A stretch of DNA of 64,000 nt from Plantactinospora mayteni (lineage in GTDB: Bacteria; Actinomycetota; Actinomycetes; Mycobacteriales; Micromonosporaceae), in the NCBI RefSeq assembly GCF_016862935.1, contig NZ_BONX01000033.1, forward strand, positions 1-64,000. The letters run 5' to 3'. Both the position numbers and the translations under genes were made by a program. Shown here piece by piece: positions 28,657-37,950 of the stretch. Every line of letters starts with the position of its first letter. The stretch's first letter is position 1. The notes under the pieces are model-generated. The model had not been told where the DNA came from, searched no databases, and saw only the letters and a program-made list of their open reading frames with translations.

Positions 28657-29596
28657 GATCTCCCCCTAGATCTGGTGTGGGCCTATGGTCGCGAAGCCGA
28701 AAGGGGTACATGACCGTGTTTGACAGGAATACTCGTTATCCGTCGAGTAAGGGTCATTCATGGTGGATAGCGAGGGCTTCCAAGCGGTGATCAGGGGTCG
28801 TGGCCTCGGGCGGTCGTGGCACCGCTTCGGTGAGTTGGTCCAGTTCAGCCCGCTTGTTGACGAGAGCGCCAACCGGAAACCCTGGGCGCCCCCTACTTCG
28901 GCGGCTTCAAGGCGAGAGCTGCGGGATCATGATTTCAGGCATTGGACGTTGCCTGTCCGGCCAGGTGTGGTATTCGCCAGGCCGAGAGCGGCCAGACGGG
29001 TAGCCGGAGTAGGAGGTTCGAATCACCCGGGGTAGGTCGGCCGCACGCCGTCTCGCGCGGTTCGCTGGCCGCACTGAAAGGGCCGTCGGACCGAGGTCGA
29101 TCTTCGTCGCGGTAGGTAGATATGAATCAAGCTACTGCTCGAGGGGGATCGTGATGGCGAGTTGATAGCCGACCCGAGCCTGACAAGCCATTCCGTCGCA
29201 GGTTGACCGGGGACTGCGGCGGGCGGCGATATGACGGTACGGTACGAACTTAGTCTGGAGCGATCTTGGCCTACGCCGGCGTGGCCTCGAATCCGGCTTG
29301 ACCTGAGGCCCCGAGATCGGTGGCCTGTTGTCTCTGCACGGAGGGTGAGGTCCGGACGGGCAGCGCGACAGCTAAGGATCAAGAATAAGGCCCTGCAGGT
29401 TCTGTCAATTGTCCGACACGGGTTCGACATCCAGGCGACACAACGGAAAACTGTCGCAAGCCGCCAGCGCCATCGGCGGCACCTCACCTATAGATCGGCG
29501 GGCCCTACCTTCGAACGGTAGGGCAGCGGGGGGACACATTCCGCATCGAGTCGATGGGGTGGTTGTACGAACAAGGCAGGCACGCGCGAGCAGCAG
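28657..29596. other. 940-bp region between integrase 2 and the helicase operon
   Basis: Largely non-coding. A possible promoter, TTGACA (28720-28725) with TCGAGT 17 bp later, precedes a 91-codon frame from ATG 28760 (MVDSEGFQAVIRGRGLGRSW) that I do not recognise and rate unlikely. Further on there is only a short doubtful frame at 29231-29521 and the hairpin at 29502-29524. The promoter of the 18-kb operon should lie here, but no strong -10/-35 pair stands out. Confidence 0.5.
29502..29524. promoter_or_regulatory. 8-bp perfect hairpin upstream of the helicase operon
   Basis: GCCCTACC (29502-29509) and GGTAGGGC (29517-29524) are perfectly complementary around the 7-nt loop TTCGAAC. The structure is 73 bp ahead of the TTG start of the operon. 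No T-run follows, so it could be an operator dyad or a 5' UTR structure rather than a terminator. Confidence 0.45.
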
Positions 29597-32500
29597 TTGC
29601 AGGCGTTGCTGCGGCACATCGGGCCCTGCGACAGCGGCAGCCTGGTGGCTGCCGCGCAACGTCAGTGGGCGGGCGCAACGGTTTCCCGCGTTCAGAGTGT
29701 TCTAGCGAGGGCAGTCGCAGGTGGCTTGATCCGCGACGACGGCGGGACGCTGTCCGCAGTTGGCCCCGCAACCGATACACCCATCCAGACTGCTGCGGCG
29801 CAGCGTCAGCCCGGGCCCCTGCGGGCGGTGATCGTAGATGTGGAAGCCGTGGTTCGGGCGAGCGCAGACCACCCGCAGGGCGACCGACGGATCTATCAGC
29901 TAGGTGCCGTCCGGTTGTCCGCCGACAAGGCCTGGGCGAGCGCGGACCCTTGCTTCGAGGTGTGGATGAAGCTGCCGGGTCCGGATTGGGAACAGCAGGT
30001 ACGTTCGGCCGAGATCCTCAAACGGTACGTGGACGCTGCGGTCGAGCCAGCCGAAGCGCTCGTTGCGTTGCGTCACTATCTCGCCGACGTTGACGTTCTG
30101 ATTGCCTACAACGGCAGCGGCGCAGACTTCCCGATGCTTGATGATGCCGCCGCCCGGGCCGAGCAACCCCCGTTCGGCGGTCCCCGCCGGGCCGACGCGC
30201 TCTACCTCGCTCACACGGTCTGGCCTCAGGCCGGCTCGTACCGGTTGGCTGAAATCGCCGACGCCGTCGGGGTCGAACGCGGCGGCCTGCGGTGGCACGA
30301 CGCTGTCGACGATGCCGAGCTCACCGCCCGGCTGCTGCGGCAGGCAGCCGACACCGTGCTGGGCTGGGACCCGGGGCTGCGGCATCTGCTGTGCGCCATC
30401 GGCGCAGGTTCCGCCGCCTGGGATCTGATTACATCGCTGCTTCCCGAGCGGTCCACCCCTCCGGCCATCGACGACCTGACGGTGGCGCAGACCCTCGCCG
30501 ATGCCCTGACCGGCCTCAATGCGGCTGGCGGCGGTTACGAGCCGATACGGCGGGGCCGCCGACGGGCAGCGTTGCGCCTTCCCGACGCGGTGCGTGGCAG
30601 CGACGGTGACGTCGATCCGCACGCGTTGGCGCAGGCCGCCGTGTCCGGCAGGGTGGAGCGGCGGGCCGCACAGCAGCAGATGTCGGCTCTGCTGGCCGGG
30701 CAGATCCGTGCCGGGCGTGACGCGTTATGCGAGGCACCGACAGGCACTGGCAAGAGTTTCGCGGTGCTCGCGACCGCGCTGCAATGGCTTAGCGGCGACC
30801 CGCGCCGACGGGTGGTCATCGCGACCTATACCAAGGCATTGCAGACGCAGCTGGCTGGCGATATTGACCGGCTCGCCGATGTAATCGTCGGACTCGATGA
30901 CATGGCGGATCTCGTCAAGGGCGCGGCGAACCGGCTGTCGCTGCGCGGGCTGGTCGCCGCACTCACCGACGCCGCCGGGGCGGCCCAGGCCGTCCCGCCG
31001 CGGAGCCGGCTGGGTCGGACTCGGTTCGCCACGCAACCGGGCTACCGTGAGCTGCTTGTCTACCTGGCGCACCGGCTCGTCACCCCGACCACGGCGCCGC
31101 AGGGTTGGCTGGCTCGCAGCGCGGACCCGGTCGACCTGCCCGTATTCCTGACGGAGTACATCGAGGCGTCGTACGGGCCGGTGCTGTCCTCCTGGTTGCG
31201 TAGTGTCAGCCAGGACGCCGACGACTACGGCCGTGCCTCCGGGTCGCCGCTGGCGGCGATGACCGACACGGTGGGTGAGGCGCTGGCTGGGCATCGCCTC
31301 GTCGTCGCCAACCACGCTCTGCTGATGAGCCGGCCGGACGTGTTCGGCGAGACGACGCTGCTGATTGTTGACGAGGCGCATTCGCTGGAGCAGGCCGTCA
31401 CCGCTGCGGCCAGCGCGGTGGTGGAGTACCGGCTGCTGGAGAATCTGGTCACCGACCTGCGCCGCTGGTTGAGTGAACAGTCGGCCGCGCTCCGGTCGTT
31501 GGGCGAGTTGATCACCGACCTGGAGGCTCACCTCGACACCGAGATCTTGCCCCGCGCAGGACAGGCGGTCTTCGACACTGCTGGTGGTGAGCCCGGTAGC
31601 CGGGCGGCGACGCTGGCGAGTCCATTCGGTGGCCTGGGCGGTGACGCGCCCGCCCGGCAGCTGTTGTCGCGCCTGGCTACGGTGGCGACGCTCGCCGAAC
31701 GCGTACACCGACAGATGGCCGGCCACCTGCAATCGCCCGAAATGCGGTCCGCGTCGTGGTGGGAACGGGAGCGGGCCGGTGCTCTTGCAACCCGGGTCGC
31801 GCGGCTAGCCGACGCGGCTACCCGCATCATCGGCGACGCCCGGAGCATTCTGGATCCGCCTGCCACGCCGGACTCGGCCGCGACCGTTGACCCCGATCTC
31901 GGTCGTGATGAGGACAACGCCGACGGCACCGACGACGCGGACGGGGAAGTCGCCGGTGCCGTCGGGGCCGACGAAGAGCAGCTCGACGCAGACGACGACG
32001 TGCTGGATGGCACGCAGATTCCGCTGCTCGCGGTAGAGCTGGGCAACCGGGTGGTGTATGCCGTCGAGCACGACATCGCTGGTGTCAGCACATCCGTGCG
32101 CCGGTACGGCTTCTCGCTGGCCTCGGCACCGATCGAGCTGGCCCGGGACCCGCGGTGGCTGTCGACGCGGCAGCGTTTCGCGCGGATCTTCTACGTGTCG
32201 GCGACGCTGCAGGTGGCCGGGCGATGGTCGTACATCCGGGAACGGCTCGGCCTCGGTGCAGACGTCGATGCCCACTCGCTGCCTGGGCCGTTCGATCTGG
32301 CCCGTCAGGCCAGGCTGGTCTGTTTCACTGATTTTCCGAGCTGGGCGGAGCAGGCCGACGGCGCGGTGCGTACCGTCGCCCACCAGCTAGCGGGCTACGC
32401 ACGGGAAATTGTCCGTCCCGACCCGGACCACGCGGGCCTCTACGATGCCGCGTTTACCCGTGGGGCGCTGGTGCTGACCACCGCAACCCGGGCTGCGGCG

Positions 32501-35500
32501 GCGATAACCGAACGGTTGCAGGAGCAGTTGTCGACAGTCTCGCCGGACGTTCCGGTGGCGTCCGCGCCGCTGCTTGGTAACGCCCGCGCGGCCCGCGCCT
32601 TCACCGAATCCGGCGGCTTCTGCGTCGCGACCCGCGGCATGTGGCAAGGCGTGGACTTCCCGGCCAACCGGCTGTCCCTGGTATGGATCAACAAGCTGCC
32701 GTTCGCGCCGTTCGCGGACCCGGTCATCGCCGCGCGCCGCGCCGCCGTCGCCCGCCGTGCCGACGATGCCGGGCATCCCGACCCCGACCGGATCGCGACC
32801 GAGGCCTACTATCTGCCGCTGGCGGCAATGGACCTGCGCCAGGCGGTGGGCCGGCTGATCCGTTCCCGGCACCACCGCGGCGTGATCGTGATCAGCGATC
32901 GGAAGCTGGCCGGCCGGACCGCGCTGCGTCGCAGCTACCGGCGCGTCTTCCTTGAGTCACTCGACCCGGCGCTGCTGCTCCCCGACCCGGATACCGGCGA
33001 AGCCGCTGGCGCGAACCTGACGACGATGGCCGACGGCTGGGCCCGGATCTGGCAGTTCCTCGGCGACGGTGGCGTGTTGTCCGCCGATCGCGTGAGCCGG
33101 CTGTGCCAGCCCGAAGCGTTAGCCGAGCACACGCTGCTGCCAGCTACCCGAAAGATCCGGCAGGCGCAGCTGAGCCCGGAGCAGGAGGAGGCAGCTCGTG
33201 CCGACGGCACACTGCCGCAGCTACTCGTGGACCGCTGCGCCGCGATCGGCGGCTACCTGCGGTTCCGTGACGCTCCGCTGTCATTGCGGCCACAACAGGA
33301 GCAAGTCGTCCGTGCCGTCGCCGCCGGACACGATGTGCTGGCGCTGCTGCCAACCGGCTTCGGCAAGTCCTACACGTTCCAACTGCCGGCCCTGGCGCTG
33401 CCAGGTGTCACCGTGGTCGTGTCACCGCTGGTCGCGTTGATGGCCGATCAGGCGCTGGAACTCAACGCCACCATCGGAGGCGCGGTCCGGGCACTGGTGG
33501 GCCCGATGACCGAGTCGAACAGCCGGCGCGGCAAGACCGAGGTCGCCGAGGAACTCACCGGCACCGCCGAGCGCGGTATCAAGATTGTTTACGTGTCGCC
33601 GGAGCGGCTGGGTAACCGGCGTTTCCAGGAACTGTTGCGGACGGCCGCTGCCGCCGGGATCGTGAAGCGGGTCGCGGTCGACGAGGCGCACACCTTCGTA
33701 CAGTGGGGCGACGACTTCCGGCCCAGCTTCCGGCGGGCGGCGCAGCTGCTAGCCGAGCTGCGCACCCGACACGGCGTGCGCGTCACCGCAGTAACCGCCA
33801 CCGCGAACCGAGCAGTGCGGGAAGGGCTGCGGGTCGGCCTGCTCGGCTTGCCCGCCACGCCCAGCTCCGACGAAACCTTGGTTACGGTCGCCGCGGACCC
33901 GCTGCGGCCCGAACTGGCGATCTACCGACGCACCCTGCAGGCCGCCGGCCCGAACGCGGTCGCAGGGCTGACCGAAGCGATCGCGTCCGCCTGCGACGAA
34001 CACGCCATCTTCTACTGCCTCACCGTCAAGGAGGTCGACGCGGTCTACGCCCACTTGCGCGAGTTCGTCGGCGACGGAACACACCGGGTGCGCCGCTTTC
34101 ACGGCCGGCTCTCCGAGACCGAGAAAGCCGCAGTGCTCACCGAGTTCCGTGACGCCCCAGCCAAACACGAAGAGGGATACGCGCCGTTGCTGATCATCGC
34201 GACCAGCGCCTTCGGCCTGGGCGTCAACCGCCGCGATATCCGCTGCGTGTTCGTGGTATCGCCGCCCACCGATCTGGCCGCCCTCTACCAGCAGCTCGGT
34301 CGGGCCGGCCGAGACCAGGCCGGCCGTCACCCCGCGCAGCTCACCGCCGCGTCCTACGGACTGGCCCTGGGCACCGGCCGCGGGTTCCGGACCGTGGCGT
34401 GGATGGCTGCCCAAGGGCTACCGGCGGCGAGCCTGCGCGCGATCGGCAGAGCCGTGTTGACAGCGGCCCGCGCCGGCGGTGTCCTGGACCCTGATCGTGT
34501 CACCGACGCCTGCATCGGCGCAGACTTCGCCGCCAGGCGGCTTACCCGCGACGCCGCGCGACGCCCGGCGACCGTGTCGCAATACCGGGCCACTGTCATC
34601 CGGGCACTGACCGTCCTCGCCGACCTCGGAGTCGTCGACGACAATGGCGACTTTCCCGCGACGGTGGTGCTGACGCCGATCGACGATCCGGCCCGCTGCG
34701 ACGAGCACATCCTGACCGCCGCCGCGTCCACGGTTACCGGCTTGGCGGCCGAGCAGCCGGGCCGGCACCGGGTCGTCGACCTGCACCTCCGGCTCACCAA
34801 CCAGGTGCCCGGCTACCGACTCGTCGCCGACGACCCGGCACAGACCTGGGCGGTGCTGGCCACCCTGCACGACTTCGGTATCGCGGACATCTCCCAGGCC
34901 GGCAACAACCGCACCCTGATCTCCGTCCAGCCACGCCGCGGCACCGCGACGCTGCCGGACGACTACTACCGCCGGATGACCGGCCACCGCGACCGCCTGA
35001 TCCACGACTTACAAGATCTGCGCACCTGGTACGCCGCGACCGACTGCGCCAACACCGGCTTCGCCGCCTACTTCTCGCTTACAGGCGCGCCGTCGCTGTC
35101 CGACGGCGTCTGCTCCACCACAGCCTGCCGCTGCTCCAGCTGTTGGTCGACCAGCAGCGAACAGAACGCTACCCCGGCACTGCTCGCCGCCCTGAACACG
35201 CCACGGCCGCGGCCCACAGCACGCCGTGACGCCGCCCCCTACCGCGACGCGGTCCAGCGGTACGTGCGGTCCCTGCTGTGGGACAACCACCGCGGGCTGA
35301 CCGTCGGCATGATCCACCGGGTGCTGCACGGCGACGAGACCTACCTATCGGCGCAATCTGGCCGCCGCCGGCCCCTGTGGCCAAGCCTGCTCTATCACCG
35401 CCTGCGCGGCGTCGACCCCGGCATCCAAATCGGCCACGTAGAAGAAGCCGTCACGCAACTCGCCGCCCGCAGCGAGCTCGTGGCGAACGGCAGAGTGTGG

Positions 35501-35566
35501 CGGCTGCGCCGCCACGTCGAACGCGACGCGGCCCGCGCAACGGCGAATCGGACGGTGGCCCCGTGA
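29597..35566 (+). CDS. DEDD exonuclease - DinG-like helicase - RecQ-like helicase fusion
   Basis: 1989 aa. After a ~70-aa winged-helix-like start, a DnaQ-type 3'-5' exonuclease domain (about 75-255) shows D81/E83 (IVDVEAV), AYNGSGADFPML and WHDAVDDAELT. A DinG/XPD-type superfamily-2 helicase follows: APTGTGKS at 380-387, DEAH at 592-595, FYVSATLQVAG, and RQAVGRLIRS. A second helicase, RecQ-like, has LPTGFGKS (Lys1257), DEAH at 1362-1365, TAVTATANR, and YQQLGRAGRD near 1564. A Cys cluster (C1817, C1839, C1844, C1846, C1849) matches a RecQ zinc site. The first two parts resemble Firmicutes-type DinG; fusion to RecQ is unusual. The TTG start is uncertain, with no in-frame ATG or GTG upstream before a stop. 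It overlaps the next gene by 4 bp. Probably unwinds and degrades DNA, perhaps phage DNA. Confidence 0.9.
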   Translation: MQALLRHIGPCDSGSLVAAAQRQWAGATVSRVQSVLARAVAGGLIRDDGGTLSAVGPATDTPIQTAAAQRQPGPLRAVIVDVEAVVRASADHPQGDRRIYQLGAVRLSADKAWASADPCFEVWMKLPGPDWEQQVRSAEILKRYVDAAVEPAEALVALRHYLADVDVLIAYNGSGADFPMLDDAAARAEQPPFGGPRRADALYLAHTVWPQAGSYRLAEIADAVGVERGGLRWHDAVDDAELTARLLRQAADTVLGWDPGLRHLLCAIGAGSAAWDLITSLLPERSTPPAIDDLTVAQTLADALTGLNAAGGGYEPIRRGRRRAALRLPDAVRGSDGDVDPHALAQAAVSGRVERRAAQQQMSALLAGQIRAGRDALCEAPTGTGKSFAVLATALQWLSGDPRRRVVIATYTKALQTQLAGDIDRLADVIVGLDDMADLVKGAANRLSLRGLVAALTDAAGAAQAVPPRSRLGRTRFATQPGYRELLVYLAHRLVTPTTAPQGWLARSADPVDLPVFLTEYIEASYGPVLSSWLRSVSQDADDYGRASGSPLAAMTDTVGEALAGHRLVVANHALLMSRPDVFGETTLLIVDEAHSLEQAVTAAASAVVEYRLLENLVTDLRRWLSEQSAALRSLGELITDLEAHLDTEILPRAGQAVFDTAGGEPGSRAATLASPFGGLGGDAPARQLLSRLATVATLAERVHRQMAGHLQSPEMRSASWWERERAGALATRVARLADAATRIIGDARSILDPPATPDSAATVDPDLGRDEDNADGTDDADGEVAGAVGADEEQLDADDDVLDGTQIPLLAVELGNRVVYAVEHDIAGVSTSVRRYGFSLASAPIELARDPRWLSTRQRFARIFYVSATLQVAGRWSYIRERLGLGADVDAHSLPGPFDLARQARLVCFTDFPSWAEQADGAVRTVAHQLAGYAREIVRPDPDHAGLYDAAFTRGALVLTTATRAAAAITERLQEQLSTVSPDVPVASAPLLGNARAARAFTESGGFCVATRGMWQGVDFPANRLSLVWINKLPFAPFADPVIAARRAAVARRADDAGHPDPDRIATEAYYLPLAAMDLRQAVGRLIRSRHHRGVIVISDRKLAGRTALRRSYRRVFLESLDPALLLPDPDTGEAAGANLTTMADGWARIWQFLGDGGVLSADRVSRLCQPEALAEHTLLPATRKIRQAQLSPEQEEAARADGTLPQLLVDRCAAIGGYLRFRDAPLSLRPQQEQVVRAVAAGHDVLALLPTGFGKSYTFQLPALALPGVTVVVSPLVALMADQALELNATIGGAVRALVGPMTESNSRRGKTEVAEELTGTAERGIKIVYVSPERLGNRRFQELLRTAAAAGIVKRVAVDEAHTFVQWGDDFRPSFRRAAQLLAELRTRHGVRVTAVTATANRAVREGLRVGLLGLPATPSSDETLVTVAADPLRPELAIYRRTLQAAGPNAVAGLTEAIASACDEHAIFYCLTVKEVDAVYAHLREFVGDGTHRVRRFHGRLSETEKAAVLTEFRDAPAKHEEGYAPLLIIATSAFGLGVNRRDIRCVFVVSPPTDLAALYQQLGRAGRDQAGRHPAQLTAASYGLALGTGRGFRTVAWMAAQGLPAASLRAIGRAVLTAARAGGVLDPDRVTDACIGADFAARRLTRDAARRPATVSQYRATVIRALTVLADLGVVDDNGDFPATVVLTPIDDPARCDEHILTAAASTVTGLAAEQPGRHRVVDLHLRLTNQVPGYRLVADDPAQTWAVLATLHDFGIADISQAGNNRTLISVQPRRGTATLPDDYYRRMTGHRDRLIHDLQDLRTWYAATDCANTGFAAYFSLTGAPSLSDGVCSTTACRCSSCWSTSSEQNATPALLAALNTPRPRPTARRDAAPYRDAVQRYVRSLLWDNHRGLTVGMIHRVLHGDETYLSAQSGRRRPLWPSLLYHRLRGVDPGIQIGHVEEAVTQLAARSELVANGRVWRLRRHVERDAARATANRTVAP

Positions 35567-37917
35567 CAGTGACCGCAGCCAAGGTGTGGCGGCCCTTCCA
35601 CGACGAGCCGCTGTTCGTGCCGGAACTGCTGCTGGGGCCCGGCGTCGTCCCCGACGGCCTGAGTGCCCGGATCGTCGACTACCTCACGCAGGTGGCCGGG
35701 GCCCGCCGCGCGCCGTTGCACACCTGCACCGCCTTCAACGCCCTGTACTTCGGCTTCGACCTACAGACGCACGGCTACCGGGCCGAGGTCCTGGACCCGG
35801 AGCTATTCGTACTCCTGAGCGCCGGGCAGCAGCTGCCCGTACTGCCTGTCGGCACGTTCGTACGCATCGACCGCGGCGGCCGGCGCTCCTTATGGGCCGA
35901 GGTCGTCGCCCGTTACGGCGCCGACCCCGCGATAGACGACGACGGGTGGGCCCCCGCCGCACTCTCCGGCGCCCCACCCGGGCAGCCAAGCGCCGACGGC
36001 GACGGCGGCCGGGTCGTGCCGGAGCGGATCATCGTCGATGTGGAGGCCTTCGGTGCCCCACTCACACCCGCCGAGTACACCGAGCTGTACCGTCTAAAGC
36101 GGCGAGGGACGCTGCTGGATCGGCGGGGCCACCTCACCGGGCTGGTCCAGTATCCACCTCACGGCCCGGACAGCCGCGACGACATGGCTCTTTACACGCA
36201 GTACCTGCTCGGCCCGGCACGAGCATTGCTGCTCGGCGGGCCACTCGGCGGTCTGCTCACCAACGCCGACGACAACCAGGTGCTTGCCGCCGCCCTGCAG
36301 CAGGCAATGGACACCATCAACACCCTGCTCGACCGTGCCGACACGCTGCGTCGCTGGCACGAGTACGCCACCCCGCGATCACGGTTCGACCAGTACCGCC
36401 GGGCCGGCTCGCCCACCACCGACATCGACATCGATGACATCGTCCACACCCTCAGCCGTACCGCTGACCAGCCGCGCTATACCGGCGTCTGGCCGCTGCT
36501 GTCCACCCGCGCCGACAGCAGGAATGACGCCGACGAAGATCCACTCGACCAGGTCGGCGCCGCTGACATCGTGCTCCACGCCAATCTGGTCGCGGCGGAC
36601 CTCGCTGCCGACGCCACGGACGGCGTACTGCCCGGCGGCACCCACCTGCGTATCGACGACACCTGGCAAGCCGGCGGGCTGTGGCGAGCTCAACGCTGCC
36701 CGCTGCCCGCCACTGTGCAGACAACCGACCCACGCACACCGCTCGGCCTGGGCTACCAGCAAGCCATGCGAACACCGCCGTCCAATGACCGCGACGATGA
36801 GTTCCAACCCGAGCCGCACGCCCATCGCCAGGCGGCACCAGAGCCAGACGAACCACCTCAGCACAACGAGCAGACCCAGGCGGCGAACACCCTTGACCTG
36901 ACCGAATTAACGGTGGTCCACGACAGCCTCGTCGTCTACACGATCGCCCTAAACGAAACCCACTGGGACTCTGGCGAACTCCCGCTGGCAGAGCCCGCGG
37001 CCGCCGTTCTGGCCACCAGTGGACCGCTGATTCTCGAACTGCACCACGACGGTGAACCCCTGGACGACGCCGAACAGGTCCAGCACGTTGTCCGCGACGG
37101 CATCGTCCTGCACGGTGTCGACTGGCCATGGAGCTTCTACCCCGGGATCAAGGTCACCGTGGCGGTAACCCGGGACGCGACCCGCATCGCGGCCACCACC
37201 ACCCTGCTCGAGCAACCCTTAACCTTTGGCGACCAGTACCGATGGGACGCCAACCTGCGTATACTCGCCGCCGCTCTTGGCGCTGAGGAGCCGGACGACG
37301 CCATTCCGCGACCGGCGGAACCGGACGACGTACCGCAGGCATCCGTTCCGGATCGGCACCGAGGCGTCACCCAACTGCGCGGTCTGGTCATCGCCGCGCT
37401 GCGCCGACACGGCACGACAGGAGCGTTCGGAGCGCGTCGCCTCACCGGCCCGCAGCTTTTCGCCGCGCTCTTCGGCCCCGATCTCGTGGCGCCGCCCCTG
37501 ATGTGGGAGGTGATCTACACATGCGACCGACTAGTCGATGCCGGACGGCTAACATGCGAACGCAACGTCGGCGACCCGGACCGGCCCGGAAGCGGCGGCC
37601 CGGACACCTACGTCTGGTGGCCCAACCACACCGCGCGCCGGCAGGCCGAGCAACACAGCGCCGCCGCCCACCGGCGCCAGGTGCTGGTTGGCCACGTCCG
37701 CGAGTACTGGGTACCGCCGTTCCTCCGAACCCTGCCGGCCGGGCATCAGGCCAGTGACCAAGCCCGGCAGGCATACGCCGAGTGGATCACCAAAATCCGG
37801 GGACCGGATGCGGACACCACCCTGATCGAGGGTTACACGTTCGTACGCGGCGCCTTGCGGGGCTCCTCGGACCAGCACAGCCTGCTCCGGCTCGCTGATA
37901 CGGCACCGCAACCCTGA
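35563..37917 (+). CDS. Unknown protein of the helicase operon
   Basis: 784 aa, starting at GTG 35563, which overlaps the stop of the fusion helicase (GTGA). The ORF extends further upstream, but only over the helicase gene. I recognise no family. The N-terminal ~150 residues are compact and beta-rich (AKVWRPFHDEPLFVPELLLG, PVGTFVRIDRGG). The middle is helical (NQVLAAALQQAMDTINTLLD). A polar Pro/Glu linker lies near 415-440. The C-terminal ~170 residues look like a winged helix (TQLRGLVIAALRRHG, LMWEVIYTCDRLVDAGRLTC). No P-loop or nuclease motif. Strict coupling to the helicase suggests a stoichiometric partner or DNA-recognition subunit; that is inference. Confidence 0.82.
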   Translation: MTVTAAKVWRPFHDEPLFVPELLLGPGVVPDGLSARIVDYLTQVAGARRAPLHTCTAFNALYFGFDLQTHGYRAEVLDPELFVLLSAGQQLPVLPVGTFVRIDRGGRRSLWAEVVARYGADPAIDDDGWAPAALSGAPPGQPSADGDGGRVVPERIIVDVEAFGAPLTPAEYTELYRLKRRGTLLDRRGHLTGLVQYPPHGPDSRDDMALYTQYLLGPARALLLGGPLGGLLTNADDNQVLAAALQQAMDTINTLLDRADTLRRWHEYATPRSRFDQYRRAGSPTTDIDIDDIVHTLSRTADQPRYTGVWPLLSTRADSRNDADEDPLDQVGAADIVLHANLVAADLAADATDGVLPGGTHLRIDDTWQAGGLWRAQRCPLPATVQTTDPRTPLGLGYQQAMRTPPSNDRDDEFQPEPHAHRQAAPEPDEPPQHNEQTQAANTLDLTELTVVHDSLVVYTIALNETHWDSGELPLAEPAAAVLATSGPLILELHHDGEPLDDAEQVQHVVRDGIVLHGVDWPWSFYPGIKVTVAVTRDATRIAATTTLLEQPLTFGDQYRWDANLRILAAALGAEEPDDAIPRPAEPDDVPQASVPDRHRGVTQLRGLVIAALRRHGTTGAFGARRLTGPQLFAALFGPDLVAPPLMWEVIYTCDRLVDAGRLTCERNVGDPDRPGSGGPDTYVWWPNHTARRQAEQHSAAAHRRQVLVGHVREYWVPPFLRTLPAGHQASDQARQAYAEWITKIRGPDADTTLIEGYTFVRGALRGSSDQHSLLRLADTAPQP

Positions 37918-37950
37918 GGTGGCAGCCGTTAGCCGACCAGGCATACGCAG

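Noticed and set aside
28990-29035. GGTTCGAATC in a T-arm-like setting, possibly a tRNA att remnant for integrase 2
   Set aside because: The flanking bases do not form a five-pair stem, and no acceptor or anticodon arm can be built. The short match is likely chance.
28760-29035. 91-codon frame with a TTGACA-type promoter upstream
   Set aside because: No ribosome binding site, no family resemblance and an overlapping opposite frame. Mentioned under the intergenic entry only.
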